Source: Thermoleophilia bacterium (GTDB lineage Bacteria; Actinomycetota; Thermoleophilia; Miltoncostaeales; Miltoncostaeaceae). Taken from it: a stretch of DNA of 36,128 nucleotides. Shown in pieces: positions 22,285-28,082 of the stretch (within the stretch, counting starts at the first letter, position 1; every line of letters begins with the position of its first letter). The stretch spans positions 1 to 36,128 of the forward strand of contig JALOLS010000017.1 in the NCBI GenBank assembly GCA_025455865.1, written 5' to 3'. Under the pieces are notes generated by a model, which did not search any database, was not told where the DNA came from, and saw nothing but the letters and a program-made list of their open reading frames with translations. The translations under genes and the position numbers were made by a program.

Positions 22285-23490
22285 TCACGCGGTCGCGGGC
22301 GCCCCCCGGGGCACGGCGGGCACCGGCGAGGCCACCGCCCGGGCGGCGAGCGGGGCCGCCGCCGCGGCCGCGGCCAGCACCCCGACGGCGACCGCGAGCG
22401 ATGCCTGCCCGCCGCCGGCGCTCACCACCATGCCGCCGGCCGCCTCCCCGCCGGCCAGGCCGACCGCAGTGAGCGAGGTCGACCACGCGAAGGCCTCGGT
22501 GGCGAGCCCGGCGGGCGCGGTCTCGGCGATGGCCTCGGCCTGCACGGCGATGGCCGGGGCCACGGTCACGCCCTGCAGCACGAGCAGCAGGCCGAGGCTC
22601 CACGCCGCGCCCGCGCCGATCGCAAGCGGCGCCGCGGCGAGCGCGGAGAGCCCGAGCAGGAGCACCAGGCGCTGGGAGACCGGCCGCCGGGAGGGATGCA
22701 GGGCCACCCAGGTGCCGCCGGCGAGGCTCCCCGCCGCCCACAGGGCGTGGAACACGCCGGCGAGCCACGGCGCGCCGAGCTCGTCGCCGCGGGCGATGAG
22801 GGAGATGTTCACCAGCCCGAAGAAGGCGCCCGCGAGCAGGGCCAGGAACGCCAGGCGCCGCACCGCGGGGGAGGCGAGCGCCGAGCCGCGTCGGCCGGCC
22901 GGGGCGGGGGCGCGGCCCCGCGTGAGGGGGGCCAGGAGCAGGGCGCCCGTGCCGGCGGCCATCACCAGTGCGGCCAGGCCCACCGCCGCGCGGGGCGAGA
23001 CCAGGGTGGCCACCAGCACGTGCAGCACCGGGCCGACGATGAAGACCACCTCCTGGGCCGTCGCGTCGACGGTGAGCAGGCGTTGGCGGGCGTCGCCGGT
23101 CGCGGTGCGGGCGACGATCGCGCGCACGCTCGCCTCGAGCGGGGGCGAGGCCAGGCCCGCCGCGCCGGCCAGGGCGACGAGCACCGGGGCCGGGAGCCAG
23201 GGCGCGGTGAGCGCGATCAGGATGAGCAGCCCGGCAGAGGCCGCCGCGGCGACGCCCAGCACCGGGCGGTAGCCCAGCCGGTCGGCCAGCCGGCCGAGCA
23301 CCGGGGTGGCCGCCGCCGCGCCGGCCACCAGCGTCCCGGACGCCAGGCCGGCCCAGGCGTATGAGCCGGTCGCGGCGAGCACCAGCAGCACCATGGGGAT
23401 CCCGATGGTGAGGTCGGGCAGGCGCGCCACCAGCGAGCTTCCGATGAGGTACGCCGGGCGCGCGACGAGCCGGTGGGTGCGCGGGGACAT
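22285..23490 (-). CDS. MFS transporter under TetR control
   Basis: A 401-residue transporter with about 12 hydrophobic segments. The motif A loop between helices 2 and 3 is LGRLADRLGYRPVLG (about 63-77), and a large cytoplasmic loop with LTRGRAPAPAGRRGS separates the two six-helix halves. Start ATG 23490 is supported by TACGCT 7 nt upstream, giving a leaderless mRNA; an upstream extension would cross the operator. It is divergent from a TetR gene across a perfect palindrome, the normal design of a substrate-induced efflux pump. The sequence most resembles the small-molecule efflux branch of the MFS; the substrate is unknown. Confidence 0.9.
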   Translation of the reverse strand: MSPRTHRLVARPAYLIGSSLVARLPDLTIGIPMVLLVLAATGSYAWAGLASGTLVAGAAAATPVLGRLADRLGYRPVLGVAAAASAGLLILIALTAPWLPAPVLVALAGAAGLASPPLEASVRAIVARTATGDARQRLLTVDATAQEVVFIVGPVLHVLVATLVSPRAAVGLAALVMAAGTGALLLAPLTRGRAPAPAGRRGSALASPAVRRLAFLALLAGAFFGLVNISLIARGDELGAPWLAGVFHALWAAGSLAGGTWVALHPSRRPVSQRLVLLLGLSALAAAPLAIGAGAAWSLGLLLVLQGVTVAPAIAVQAEAIAETAPAGLATEAFAWSTSLTAVGLAGGEAAGGMVVSAGGGQASLAVAVGVLAAAAAAAPLAARAVASPVPAVPRGAPATA

Positions 23491-23497
23491 GGGATCG

Positions 23498-23539
23498 AGC
23501 GTAGTGAATGGCGGTTCATTCAGCAAGCCGCGGTACGCT
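23498..23539. promoter_or_regulatory. TetR operator between two facing leaderless promoters
   Basis: The perfect inverted repeat TGAATG-GCGGTT-CATTCA occupies 23505-23522. It is flanked by two copies of the same -10 box: TACGCT on the minus strand (23503-23498), 7 nt before the MFS ATG, and TACGCT on the plus strand (23534-23539), 7 nt before the TetR GTG. For the MFS promoter a -35 TTGCTG (23526-23521) sits 17 bp from the -10, overlapping the operator edge. A bound TetR dimer would block both promoters. Confidence 0.8.
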
Positions 23540-23546
23540 TCGCCGC

Positions 23547-24206
23547 GTGCCGCGCCGCCGCCCCGACGATCGCCGTGCCGAGCTCCTGGACGCCCTGGCG
23601 GAGGTCGTCGCCGAGCGGGGCTTCGCCCGCACCCGGGTCGCCGACGTGGCGGCCCGCGCGGGGGTGAGCGTGGGCCTGCTGCACCGGTACTTCCCCTCGC
23701 TCGACGAGGCCCTGGCCGAGGCGTTCGCCCACGTGGCCGAGCGCGACCTGGCCGCCACCCGGGAGCGGCTGGCCGCCCGCCCGCCCCCGGAGCGGCTCTC
23801 GGCGCTGCTGGACGAGTGCCTGCCCGAGGCGGCCCACTCCTGGCGGGTGTGGATCGACGCCTGGGGCGAGGCCCTGCACCGTCCCGCGCTCCGGCGCACC
23901 GCGGAGGACTTCACCGCCCGCTGGCGCCAGGAGATCGCCGCGGCCCTGCGCGACGGCGAGGCCGGGGGCTGGTGGCGCTGCCCCGACCCCGACGGCCTCG
24001 CCGCCAAGGCCCTCGCCTGCCTGGACGGCATCGCCCTGCACGTCGCGCTCCACCCGCCGCCCGGCGGCGTCGAGCAGGCCGCCGGCTGGGTGCGGGAGAT
24101 CGTCGCCGCCGGCCTGGAGGCCCCCGACCCGGCCCCGGGGGCGCCGGAGCCGGGAGGTGGGGACGGGCCCCCGGGGCGAGGTCCGGGCCCGGCCGTCAGG
24201 CGATGA
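23547..24206 (+). CDS. TetR-family transcriptional repressor
   Basis: A 219-residue regulator. The N-terminal helix-turn-helix runs from about residue 8 to 55: DRRAELLDALAEVVAERGFA, then RVADVAARAGVSVGLLHRYFPSLDEALAEAF, the canonical TetR signature with the recognition helix around VSVGLLHRYF. The rest is an all-helical ligand-binding and dimer domain, including WIDAWGEALHRPALRR. The C-terminal 25 residues are Gly/Pro-rich and overlap the convergent secreted-protein gene by 11 nt. GTG 23547 sits 7 nt after TACGCT. It should repress itself and the divergent MFS pump through the palindrome at 23505-23522. Confidence 0.94.
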   Translation: MPRRRPDDRRAELLDALAEVVAERGFARTRVADVAARAGVSVGLLHRYFPSLDEALAEAFAHVAERDLAATRERLAARPPPERLSALLDECLPEAAHSWRVWIDAWGEALHRPALRRTAEDFTARWRQEIAAALRDGEAGGWWRCPDPDGLAAKALACLDGIALHVALHPPPGGVEQAAGWVREIVAAGLEAPDPAPGAPEPGGGDGPPGRGPGPAVRR

Positions 24207-24711
24207 TGGCGGCCAGGTTGGTCACGTCCTTGCCCAGCGCGGGGTTCGACGTGCACTTCATGATGATCTGGTACTGCTGAGACTCGAAGCTCCAGTTCAT
24301 CGCGCTGGAGTTCGGGAAGCCGGGCCGGATGCCGCTCAGGAGCAGGCGGCCGGGCAGGAACGGGTGCGCGACGCCGGCCGGGCCGGTGATCGAGACGTCG
24401 AGGTCCTTCGAGGAGCGGCGGACGAGGATCCCGCGCAGCGCGGAAGTGGGGTTGCCGTCGAACCGCTCGTCGACCAGGTAGGGGTGGGTGACCGGGCAGG
24501 TGAAGGCCGGCACGTACTCGTCGGCCAGGGGCTGCAGGGTGCGGACCGGCTTCTCCACCAGGCGGATGGTCGGGTCGGAGGTGCCGCCCTGGAACCCGCC
24601 CTCGGCCAGGGTGCCGGCCAGGGCGGCGGACGGGCCGGCGAGGGCGCCGAGGGCGACGGGGAGCAGGAGAGCGGTGCGGAGGGCGCGGGTGCGGTTGCGG
24701 CTGCGGGTCAT
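24196..24711 (-). CDS. Small secreted protein, tandem paralog A
   Basis: A 171-residue exported protein of unknown function with a basic signal peptide (MTRSRNRTRALRTALLLPVA..., about 1-32). The mature part shares long blocks almost word for word with paralog B: DPTIRLVEKPVRTLQP, THPYLVDERFDGNP, LDVSITGP, GFPNSSAMNW, MKCTSNP. Two cysteines (in TCPVTHPY and MKCTSNP) are conserved and may form a disulfide. ATG 24711 follows AGGAGG. Its 162-bp upstream gap contains the shared palindrome-42 bp-GGGACGCT module, so it has its own promoter although paralog B lies just upstream in the same direction. Length, secretion and repeats of the same motif set suggest an extracellular binding or structural role. 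Confidence 0.8.
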   Translation of the reverse strand: MTRSRNRTRALRTALLLPVALGALAGPSAALAGTLAEGGFQGGTSDPTIRLVEKPVRTLQPLADEYVPAFTCPVTHPYLVDERFDGNPTSALRGILVRRSSKDLDVSITGPAGVAHPFLPGRLLLSGIRPGFPNSSAMNWSFESQQYQIIMKCTSNPALGKDVTNLAAIIA

Positions 24712-24749
24712 CGGGGGCCTCCTGGGCGGTGGGTGGATCTGACGTCGAG

Positions 24750-24816
24750 AGCGTCCCGCGATCCGGTCCGCCCGCCGACGGCCCCCGCACCAGCCCCGCG
24801 GTGGTGCCTGCACCAC
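24750..24816 (-). promoter_or_regulatory. Shared operator-promoter module, copy 2
   Basis: Plus-strand order: AGCGTCCC (24750-24757), 42 bp, then a perfect 7-2-7 palindrome GTGGTGC-CT-GCACCAC (24801-24816). In gene direction the palindrome is distal, GGGACGCT lies 42 bp later and the ATG (24711) follows after 38 bp. Identical architecture to copies 1 and 3. Confidence 0.8.
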
Positions 24817-24873
24817 TTCGCGCCCGGGGGGCCATGGCCCGCGCACGGGCCGGCCCCCCGGGGCGCCATGGCC

Positions 24874-25365
24874 TCAGCCGATGATCCCCGCGGTGTCCGT
24901 CACGTCCAGGCCGAGGGACGGGTTCGAGGTGCACTTCATGACGATCTGATAGGTGTTCGGGACGAAGTCCCAGTTCATGGCGCTCGAGTTGGGGAAGCCG
25001 GCCTTGATGCCGTGCAGGAGCTGGCTGCCGGCGCGGAAGGGGTGCTCGATGCCCTGCGGGCCGGTGATCGAGACGTCCAGGTTGGCCGACGAGCGCCGCA
25101 CGATGATGCCGCGGAGCGCCGAGGCCGGGTTGCCGTCGAACCGCTCGTCCACCAGATAGGGGTGGGTGTCCGGGCAGGTGGAGGCGGGCACGAACTCGTC
25201 GGCGAAGGGCTGCAGGGTGCGGACCGGCTTCTCGACCAGGCGGATCGTCGGGTCGGGCCCGCCGACCTGGTACCCGTCGTCGGCGAGGGCCAGTGCGGGA
25301 GCGGCCAGGGCCGCGGCGGCGGCCGGGATCATCAGGGCGGCGCGAAGGGCGCGGGAGCGGGTCAT
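24874..25365 (-). CDS. Small secreted protein, tandem paralog B
   Basis: A 163-residue exported protein with signal peptide about 1-28 (MTRSRALRAALMIPAAAAAL...). It is a close copy of the protein encoded just downstream (paralog A) and a distant relative of the one at 11918: shared features are the block ending CP-x-THPYLVD, an internal GPQGIEHPF/GPAGVAHPF segment, PNSSAMNW and a C-terminal YQIVMKCTSNP. Two conserved Cys suggest a disulfide. ATG 25365 is preceded by GAGGAGG. The upstream gap (25366-25481) holds copy 3 of the operator-promoter module. The A/B pair clearly arose by tandem duplication that included the control region. Function unknown. Confidence 0.8.
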   Translation of the reverse strand: MTRSRALRAALMIPAAAAALAAPALALADDGYQVGGPDPTIRLVEKPVRTLQPFADEFVPASTCPDTHPYLVDERFDGNPASALRGIIVRRSSANLDVSITGPQGIEHPFRAGSQLLHGIKAGFPNSSAMNWDFVPNTYQIVMKCTSNPSLGLDVTDTAGIIG

Positions 25366-25402
25366 CGGGGGCCTCCTCGGGAGGGATCGGAGTGACGCGT
25401 CA

Positions 25403-25469
25403 AGCGTCCCGCCCCGCGCGTCCCGGGCCGACGGCCGCCGCACCACCGCGCAGGTGGTGCCCGCACCAC
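25403..25469 (-). promoter_or_regulatory. Shared operator-promoter module, copy 3
   Basis: AGCGTCCC (25403-25410), 42 bp, then the perfect 7-2-7 palindrome GTGGTGC-CC-GCACCAC (25454-25469) on the plus strand. In gene direction GGGACGCT is 37 bp before the ATG (25365). A further GGTGGTGC-type half repeat lies within the 42-bp segment of this copy and of copy 2. Confidence 0.8.
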
Positions 25470-25481
25470 TTCCCGCCCGGC

Positions 25482-26588
25482 TCAGGCCCGGCGCGCGCGG
25501 GGGAGCAGCGGCAGGGCTCCGAGCAGCAGGATGCCGAGGGCGACGAAGGCGGCGGGCCCCTGCCCGGCCTCGAAGGCCAGGCCGATCACGAAGACCACGA
25601 CCACCCCGGCGAGCGTGGCGACGGCGTTGGCGAGCCCCACGGCGGTGCCGGCGGCCTGCGGCACCGCGCGCGCGACGCCCGCGTTGCCCGGGGCGAAGGG
25701 GAAGCCGCCGGCGAGGCCGGCCACCAGGGCGGCGGCGACCCCGGCGACCACGCCGAGGCCCAGCCCGAGGACGATCAGGGCGAGGGAGGCGGCGAGCACC
25801 GAGGCGATCGACACCGGGCGCACCAGCCCGGGCCGGCCCCGGTCGGCCGCGCCCCCGAGCGGGCGGGTGAGCATCCCGCCGAACAGCACCAGCGACCCGG
25901 CGAGCCCGGCCGCCGCCGTGCCGAAGTGCTCGGAGCGCGTGAGCAGCGGGACGACCCAGGCGCCGACCGCGAAGCTCGCGACGAACCCGAAGGTGACCGC
26001 GACCACGTTGCCGGCCACCCCCGGCGTCGCGAGCAGCGTGCGCAGCCCGATCGGGGCGCGGGGCGTGGCGGTCGCGGGATCGCGCGCGCGCCAGACCACC
26101 GGCACCGCGAGCGCGGCGAGCACCAGCTCGGGCACGAAGGGCGCCCGCCAGCCCAGGGGACCGTCCAGAAGGGGGACCACGGCCACGGCCAGTCCGGCGC
26201 CGGCCAGGGCCAGGCCACCGACCAGCCCCTGGCCGGTGGCCCCGGGCCAGAGCAGGAGGGCCGCGGCGAAGGCCAGCGCGAGGCCGGCGCCGACCAGCGC
26301 CCGGGCCCCGATGAGCAGCGCGGGCGCGGGGGTGATGACCGCCAGGGCGTCGGCGACGATGAGGACCCCGAGCCCGGCCAGGGCCACCCGGCGCGGCCCC
26401 ACCCGGTCGATGCGCCGGCCCGCGGGCACCAGGACGAGGGCCTCGGTCAGGAGCAGCACGGTGGTCAGGAGCCCCGCCACGGCGAGGCCGGTGCCCATCG
26501 CCTCGGCGAGCGGGATGGCCGCCGCGCCCACGGCCGTGAAGTTCCATCCCACCACCACCGCGAGCGCCGCCGCGGCCAGGCGGGTCAT
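25482..26588 (-). CDS. MFS transporter
   Basis: A 368-residue, strongly hydrophobic transporter with about 12 membrane segments, beginning MTRLAAAALAVVVGWNFTAVGAAAIPLAEAMG. The loop between helices 2 and 3 (PAGRRIDRVGPRRVALAG) is the MFS motif A region and FGGMLTRPLGGAADRGRPGLV is its equivalent in the second half. It resembles nitrate/drug-type MFS carriers, without diagnostic residues that I can assign. ATG 26588 is 43 bp after the stop of the small upstream gene, probably in one operon with it. Paired with a protein that has a RiPP-leader-like motif, it might export a peptide product, but this is speculation. Confidence 0.85.
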   Translation of the reverse strand: MTRLAAAALAVVVGWNFTAVGAAAIPLAEAMGTGLAVAGLLTTVLLLTEALVLVPAGRRIDRVGPRRVALAGLGVLIVADALAVITPAPALLIGARALVGAGLALAFAAALLLWPGATGQGLVGGLALAGAGLAVAVVPLLDGPLGWRAPFVPELVLAALAVPVVWRARDPATATPRAPIGLRTLLATPGVAGNVVAVTFGFVASFAVGAWVVPLLTRSEHFGTAAAGLAGSLVLFGGMLTRPLGGAADRGRPGLVRPVSIASVLAASLALIVLGLGLGVVAGVAAALVAGLAGGFPFAPGNAGVARAVPQAAGTAVGLANAVATLAGVVVVFVIGLAFEAGQGPAAFVALGILLLGALPLLPRARRA

Positions 26589-26631
26589 CGGCGCCGCGCC
26601 GATCGGCGGGCGCGGTGACGGCCTGGGCCGC

Positions 26632-26895
26632 TCACCCCTCGGGCGGGCCGCCCAGGCGCCCGTCGCGCCCGAGCGTGCCGAACCTGGCCTGTGCCCCGCG
26701 CCAGTGCACCTCCCGCACCAGCCCGAGCACGACCTCCTCACGCTCCTCGGGGTCGAGCGCGTCGAGCCGGCGCACCTGATCCGGCGAGGCGTCCACCTCC
26801 GGCGCGCCGGCCAGCGCGCCGAGCGGGTCGGCGATCAGCGCGGCGCGGAAGACCGGGTCGGCGACGGCGCGGGTCCACAGGGGGACGCGATCCAC
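26632..26895 (-). CDS. Small protein with LADP-type (RiPP-leader-like) motif
   Basis: An 87-residue protein starting VDRVPLWTRAVADPVFRAALIADPLGALAGAP. The pattern DP-x-FR-x-x-L-x-ADP-x-x-AL is the hallmark of leader regions in Nif11/NHLP- and Franean1_4349-type modified peptides, and also occurs in a few non-peptide proteins. It continues with an acidic helix (PDQVRRLDALDPEEREEVVLGLVREVHW) and ends in a Gly/Arg-rich tail (ARFGTLGRDGRLGGPPEG) that has no Cys, Ser and only one Thr. No modifying enzyme is adjacent, only an MFS gene downstream. GTG 26895 is 6 nt after TAGCGT, a leaderless start. It may be a precursor peptide or simply a small helical protein. Confidence 0.65.
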   Translation of the reverse strand: MDRVPLWTRAVADPVFRAALIADPLGALAGAPEVDASPDQVRRLDALDPEEREEVVLGLVREVHWRGAQARFGTLGRDGRLGGPPEG

Positions 26896-26901
26896 CTCGC
26901 C

Positions 26902-26907
26902 ACGCTA
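26902..26907 (-). promoter_or_regulatory. -10 box, leaderless, for the 26632 gene and MFS
   Basis: TAGCGT on the minus strand followed by 6 nt and the GTG at 26895. Confidence 0.45.
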
Positions 26908-26993
26908 CCGCGCCCGGGAATCGGGGGGTGGGGCCGACGCGCGGAGCGGCTACAAGGGGTACGAAGGGATACTGCGTCGCCGCGGAGGGGGCC

Positions 26994-27197
26994 ATGAACC
27001 TCGGCGAGATCGTCGTCAGCCAGACCGTGGAGACCCGGGCGCACGACCCGGAGTGGCCGCTCCGCGCGTACGCCTGCCGCCAGCTCCACCGGGGCCGCCC
27101 GGCCGGGGACGTCGTGGACGACCCGTATCTGGTGAACCGGGCCCCGCGGCGGGTCCGGCTGCGGATCGTCTGCTGGGCGGAGGCCCACCACCGCTGA
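26994..27197 (+). CDS. Small protein of unknown function
   Basis: A 67-residue cytoplasmic protein (MNLGEIVVSQTVETRAHDPE...), with AYACRQLHRG in the middle and a basic strand-like end (APRRVRLRIVCWAEAHHR). I do not recognise it. The ATG follows GGAGGGGG with good spacing and the composition is not that of a shadow frame, so I consider it real. A GATACT box lies at 26968-26973. The inverted-repeat element inserted immediately behind it (TGA repeat at 27203-27205) begins 8 bp after its stop. Confidence 0.6.
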   Translation: MNLGEIVVSQTVETRAHDPEWPLRAYACRQLHRGRPAGDVVDDPYLVNRAPRRVRLRIVCWAEAHHR

Positions 27198-27205
27198 CCG
27201 CCTGA

Positions 27206-27397
27206 GGGGCTGTCCAAGAACGGAGACTGTGCCTCCGGCCTGCGAGTCCCAAGCATGTCGGTGACCAGGGGGCTCGCGAACGGACTCGCCGTTCGCGCAG
27301 GACGTCGGGCGTACTGGTGGTACGTCCGATTCCGAGGGCGCCGACCGGCGCCGGGATGCAGCCGTCGGAGGTGCGGTCGGATTCTTGGACAGGGCCC
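27206..27397. mobile_element. MITE-like 192-bp inverted-repeat element
   Basis: The ends are inverted repeats: GGGGCTGTCCAAGAA (27206-27220) against TTCTTGGACAGGGCC... (27382-27397); 11 bp, CTGTCCAAGAA, match exactly. Both ends are flanked by TGA (27203-27205 and 27398-27400), consistent with a 3-bp target duplication of TNA type as used by the IS1031 branch of the IS5 family. No transposase is inside. The interior folds into successive hairpins: CGCGAACGG/CCGTTCGCG (27275-27297), GGACG..CGTAC/GTACG..CGTCC (27300-27327) and GGCGCC/GGCGCC (27337-27352). I interpret it as a non-autonomous transposable element; the parent insertion sequence is not in the window. Confidence 0.6.
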
Positions 27398-27400
27398 TGA

Positions 27401-27734
27401 CCGGGAGCGGTGGTCAGCGCACGACGGCCGTCACCGCGGCGACCCGGGCCCCGGGCCCCGGCGCCACCCGGGCCACCGGCGCAGCCGCCAGGGCCGCTTC
27501 CCGGCTGCGATCGTGCCGGCGTCCGGCGCACGGACCCCGCCCTCGGGCTGGGTGGGCGTCTCCACGCGGGTCAGCGCCGACCGCCTCGATCAGGATCCGG
27601 CTGGGGGACCCCGCCGCCGGGCGGCCATCCGTGCGCCGTCCGGGTGCGGCCGGGCCGCAGGGCCGGCCCGCAGATTCCCCGGATTGGGGCACGGCCCCCC
27701 CGCGTCACGCTCGGGGCGAAGGGAGGCGACCAGG
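27401..27734. other. Non-coding or decayed stretch after the MITE-like element
   Basis: I see no convincing gene. A minus-strand frame gives segments such as LIEAVGADP and, in a different frame, VETPTQPEGGVRAPDAGTIA, which read like real protein but are split by a frame change near 27565, so a decayed minus-strand gene fragment is possible. The plus-strand frames are Arg/Pro/Gly-rich and look like noise. No tRNA or clear terminator found. Confidence 0.4.
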
Positions 27735-28082
27735 ATGCGTGGCGACCAGGCTCACGCGCACGGGTGGCATGGCCTGCCGCTCGTCCCCACGACCAGGACG
27801 GGCCGGTGGGCGGCGCTGGTCGCGATCCTCAGCGCGATCGGCTGGCTGGTGGCCCTGCCCGCCATCCTCTCCGCCGCCTCGGCCGGCGTCTGGTGGCCCT
27901 GGGGCGTCCTGCTGCTGGTCGGGCTCATCCTGGGCCTCGGCGGCGCGATCGCCGCGTCGGTCCTCGCCGTGCTCGCCGTGGTGCGCCACGGCGAGCGGGC
28001 GGTGGGCGTCGTCCTCGGCCTCGTGCCACTCGCCTGCATCCTGCTGGCGGCGGCGCTCGATGCACTGCTCAGCGGGGGTTGA
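27735..28082 (+). CDS. Small membrane protein of unknown function
   Basis: A 115-residue protein with a His-containing hydrophilic N-terminus (MRGDQAHAHGWHGLPLVP) and three hydrophobic segments: WAALVAILSAIGWLVALPAIL (about 25-47), WWPWGVLLLVGLILGLGGAIAASVLAVLAVV (about 51-82) and VGVVLGLVPLACILLAAAL (about 90-109). It should sit in the plasma membrane. The chosen ATG at 27735 is preceded by GGGAGGCGACCAGG; a longer frame back to 27255 starts inside the MITE-like element and is Arg/Pro-rich. The 3' end overlaps the convergent lipase-like gene by 14 nt. No family recognised. Confidence 0.65.
   Translation: MRGDQAHAHGWHGLPLVPTTRTGRWAALVAILSAIGWLVALPAILSAASAGVWWPWGVLLLVGLILGLGGAIAASVLAVLAVVRHGERAVGVVLGLVPLACILLAAALDALLSGG

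Noticed and set aside
27414-27692. A 92-codon minus-strand frame after the MITE-like element
   Set aside because: Only parts look protein-like, they lie in two frames, and there is no ribosome binding site; recorded as possible decay only.
27255-27734. Upstream extension of the small membrane protein into the MITE-like element
   Set aside because: Arg/Pro/Gly-rich composition and a start within the element; ATG 27735 with a purine-rich site is better.
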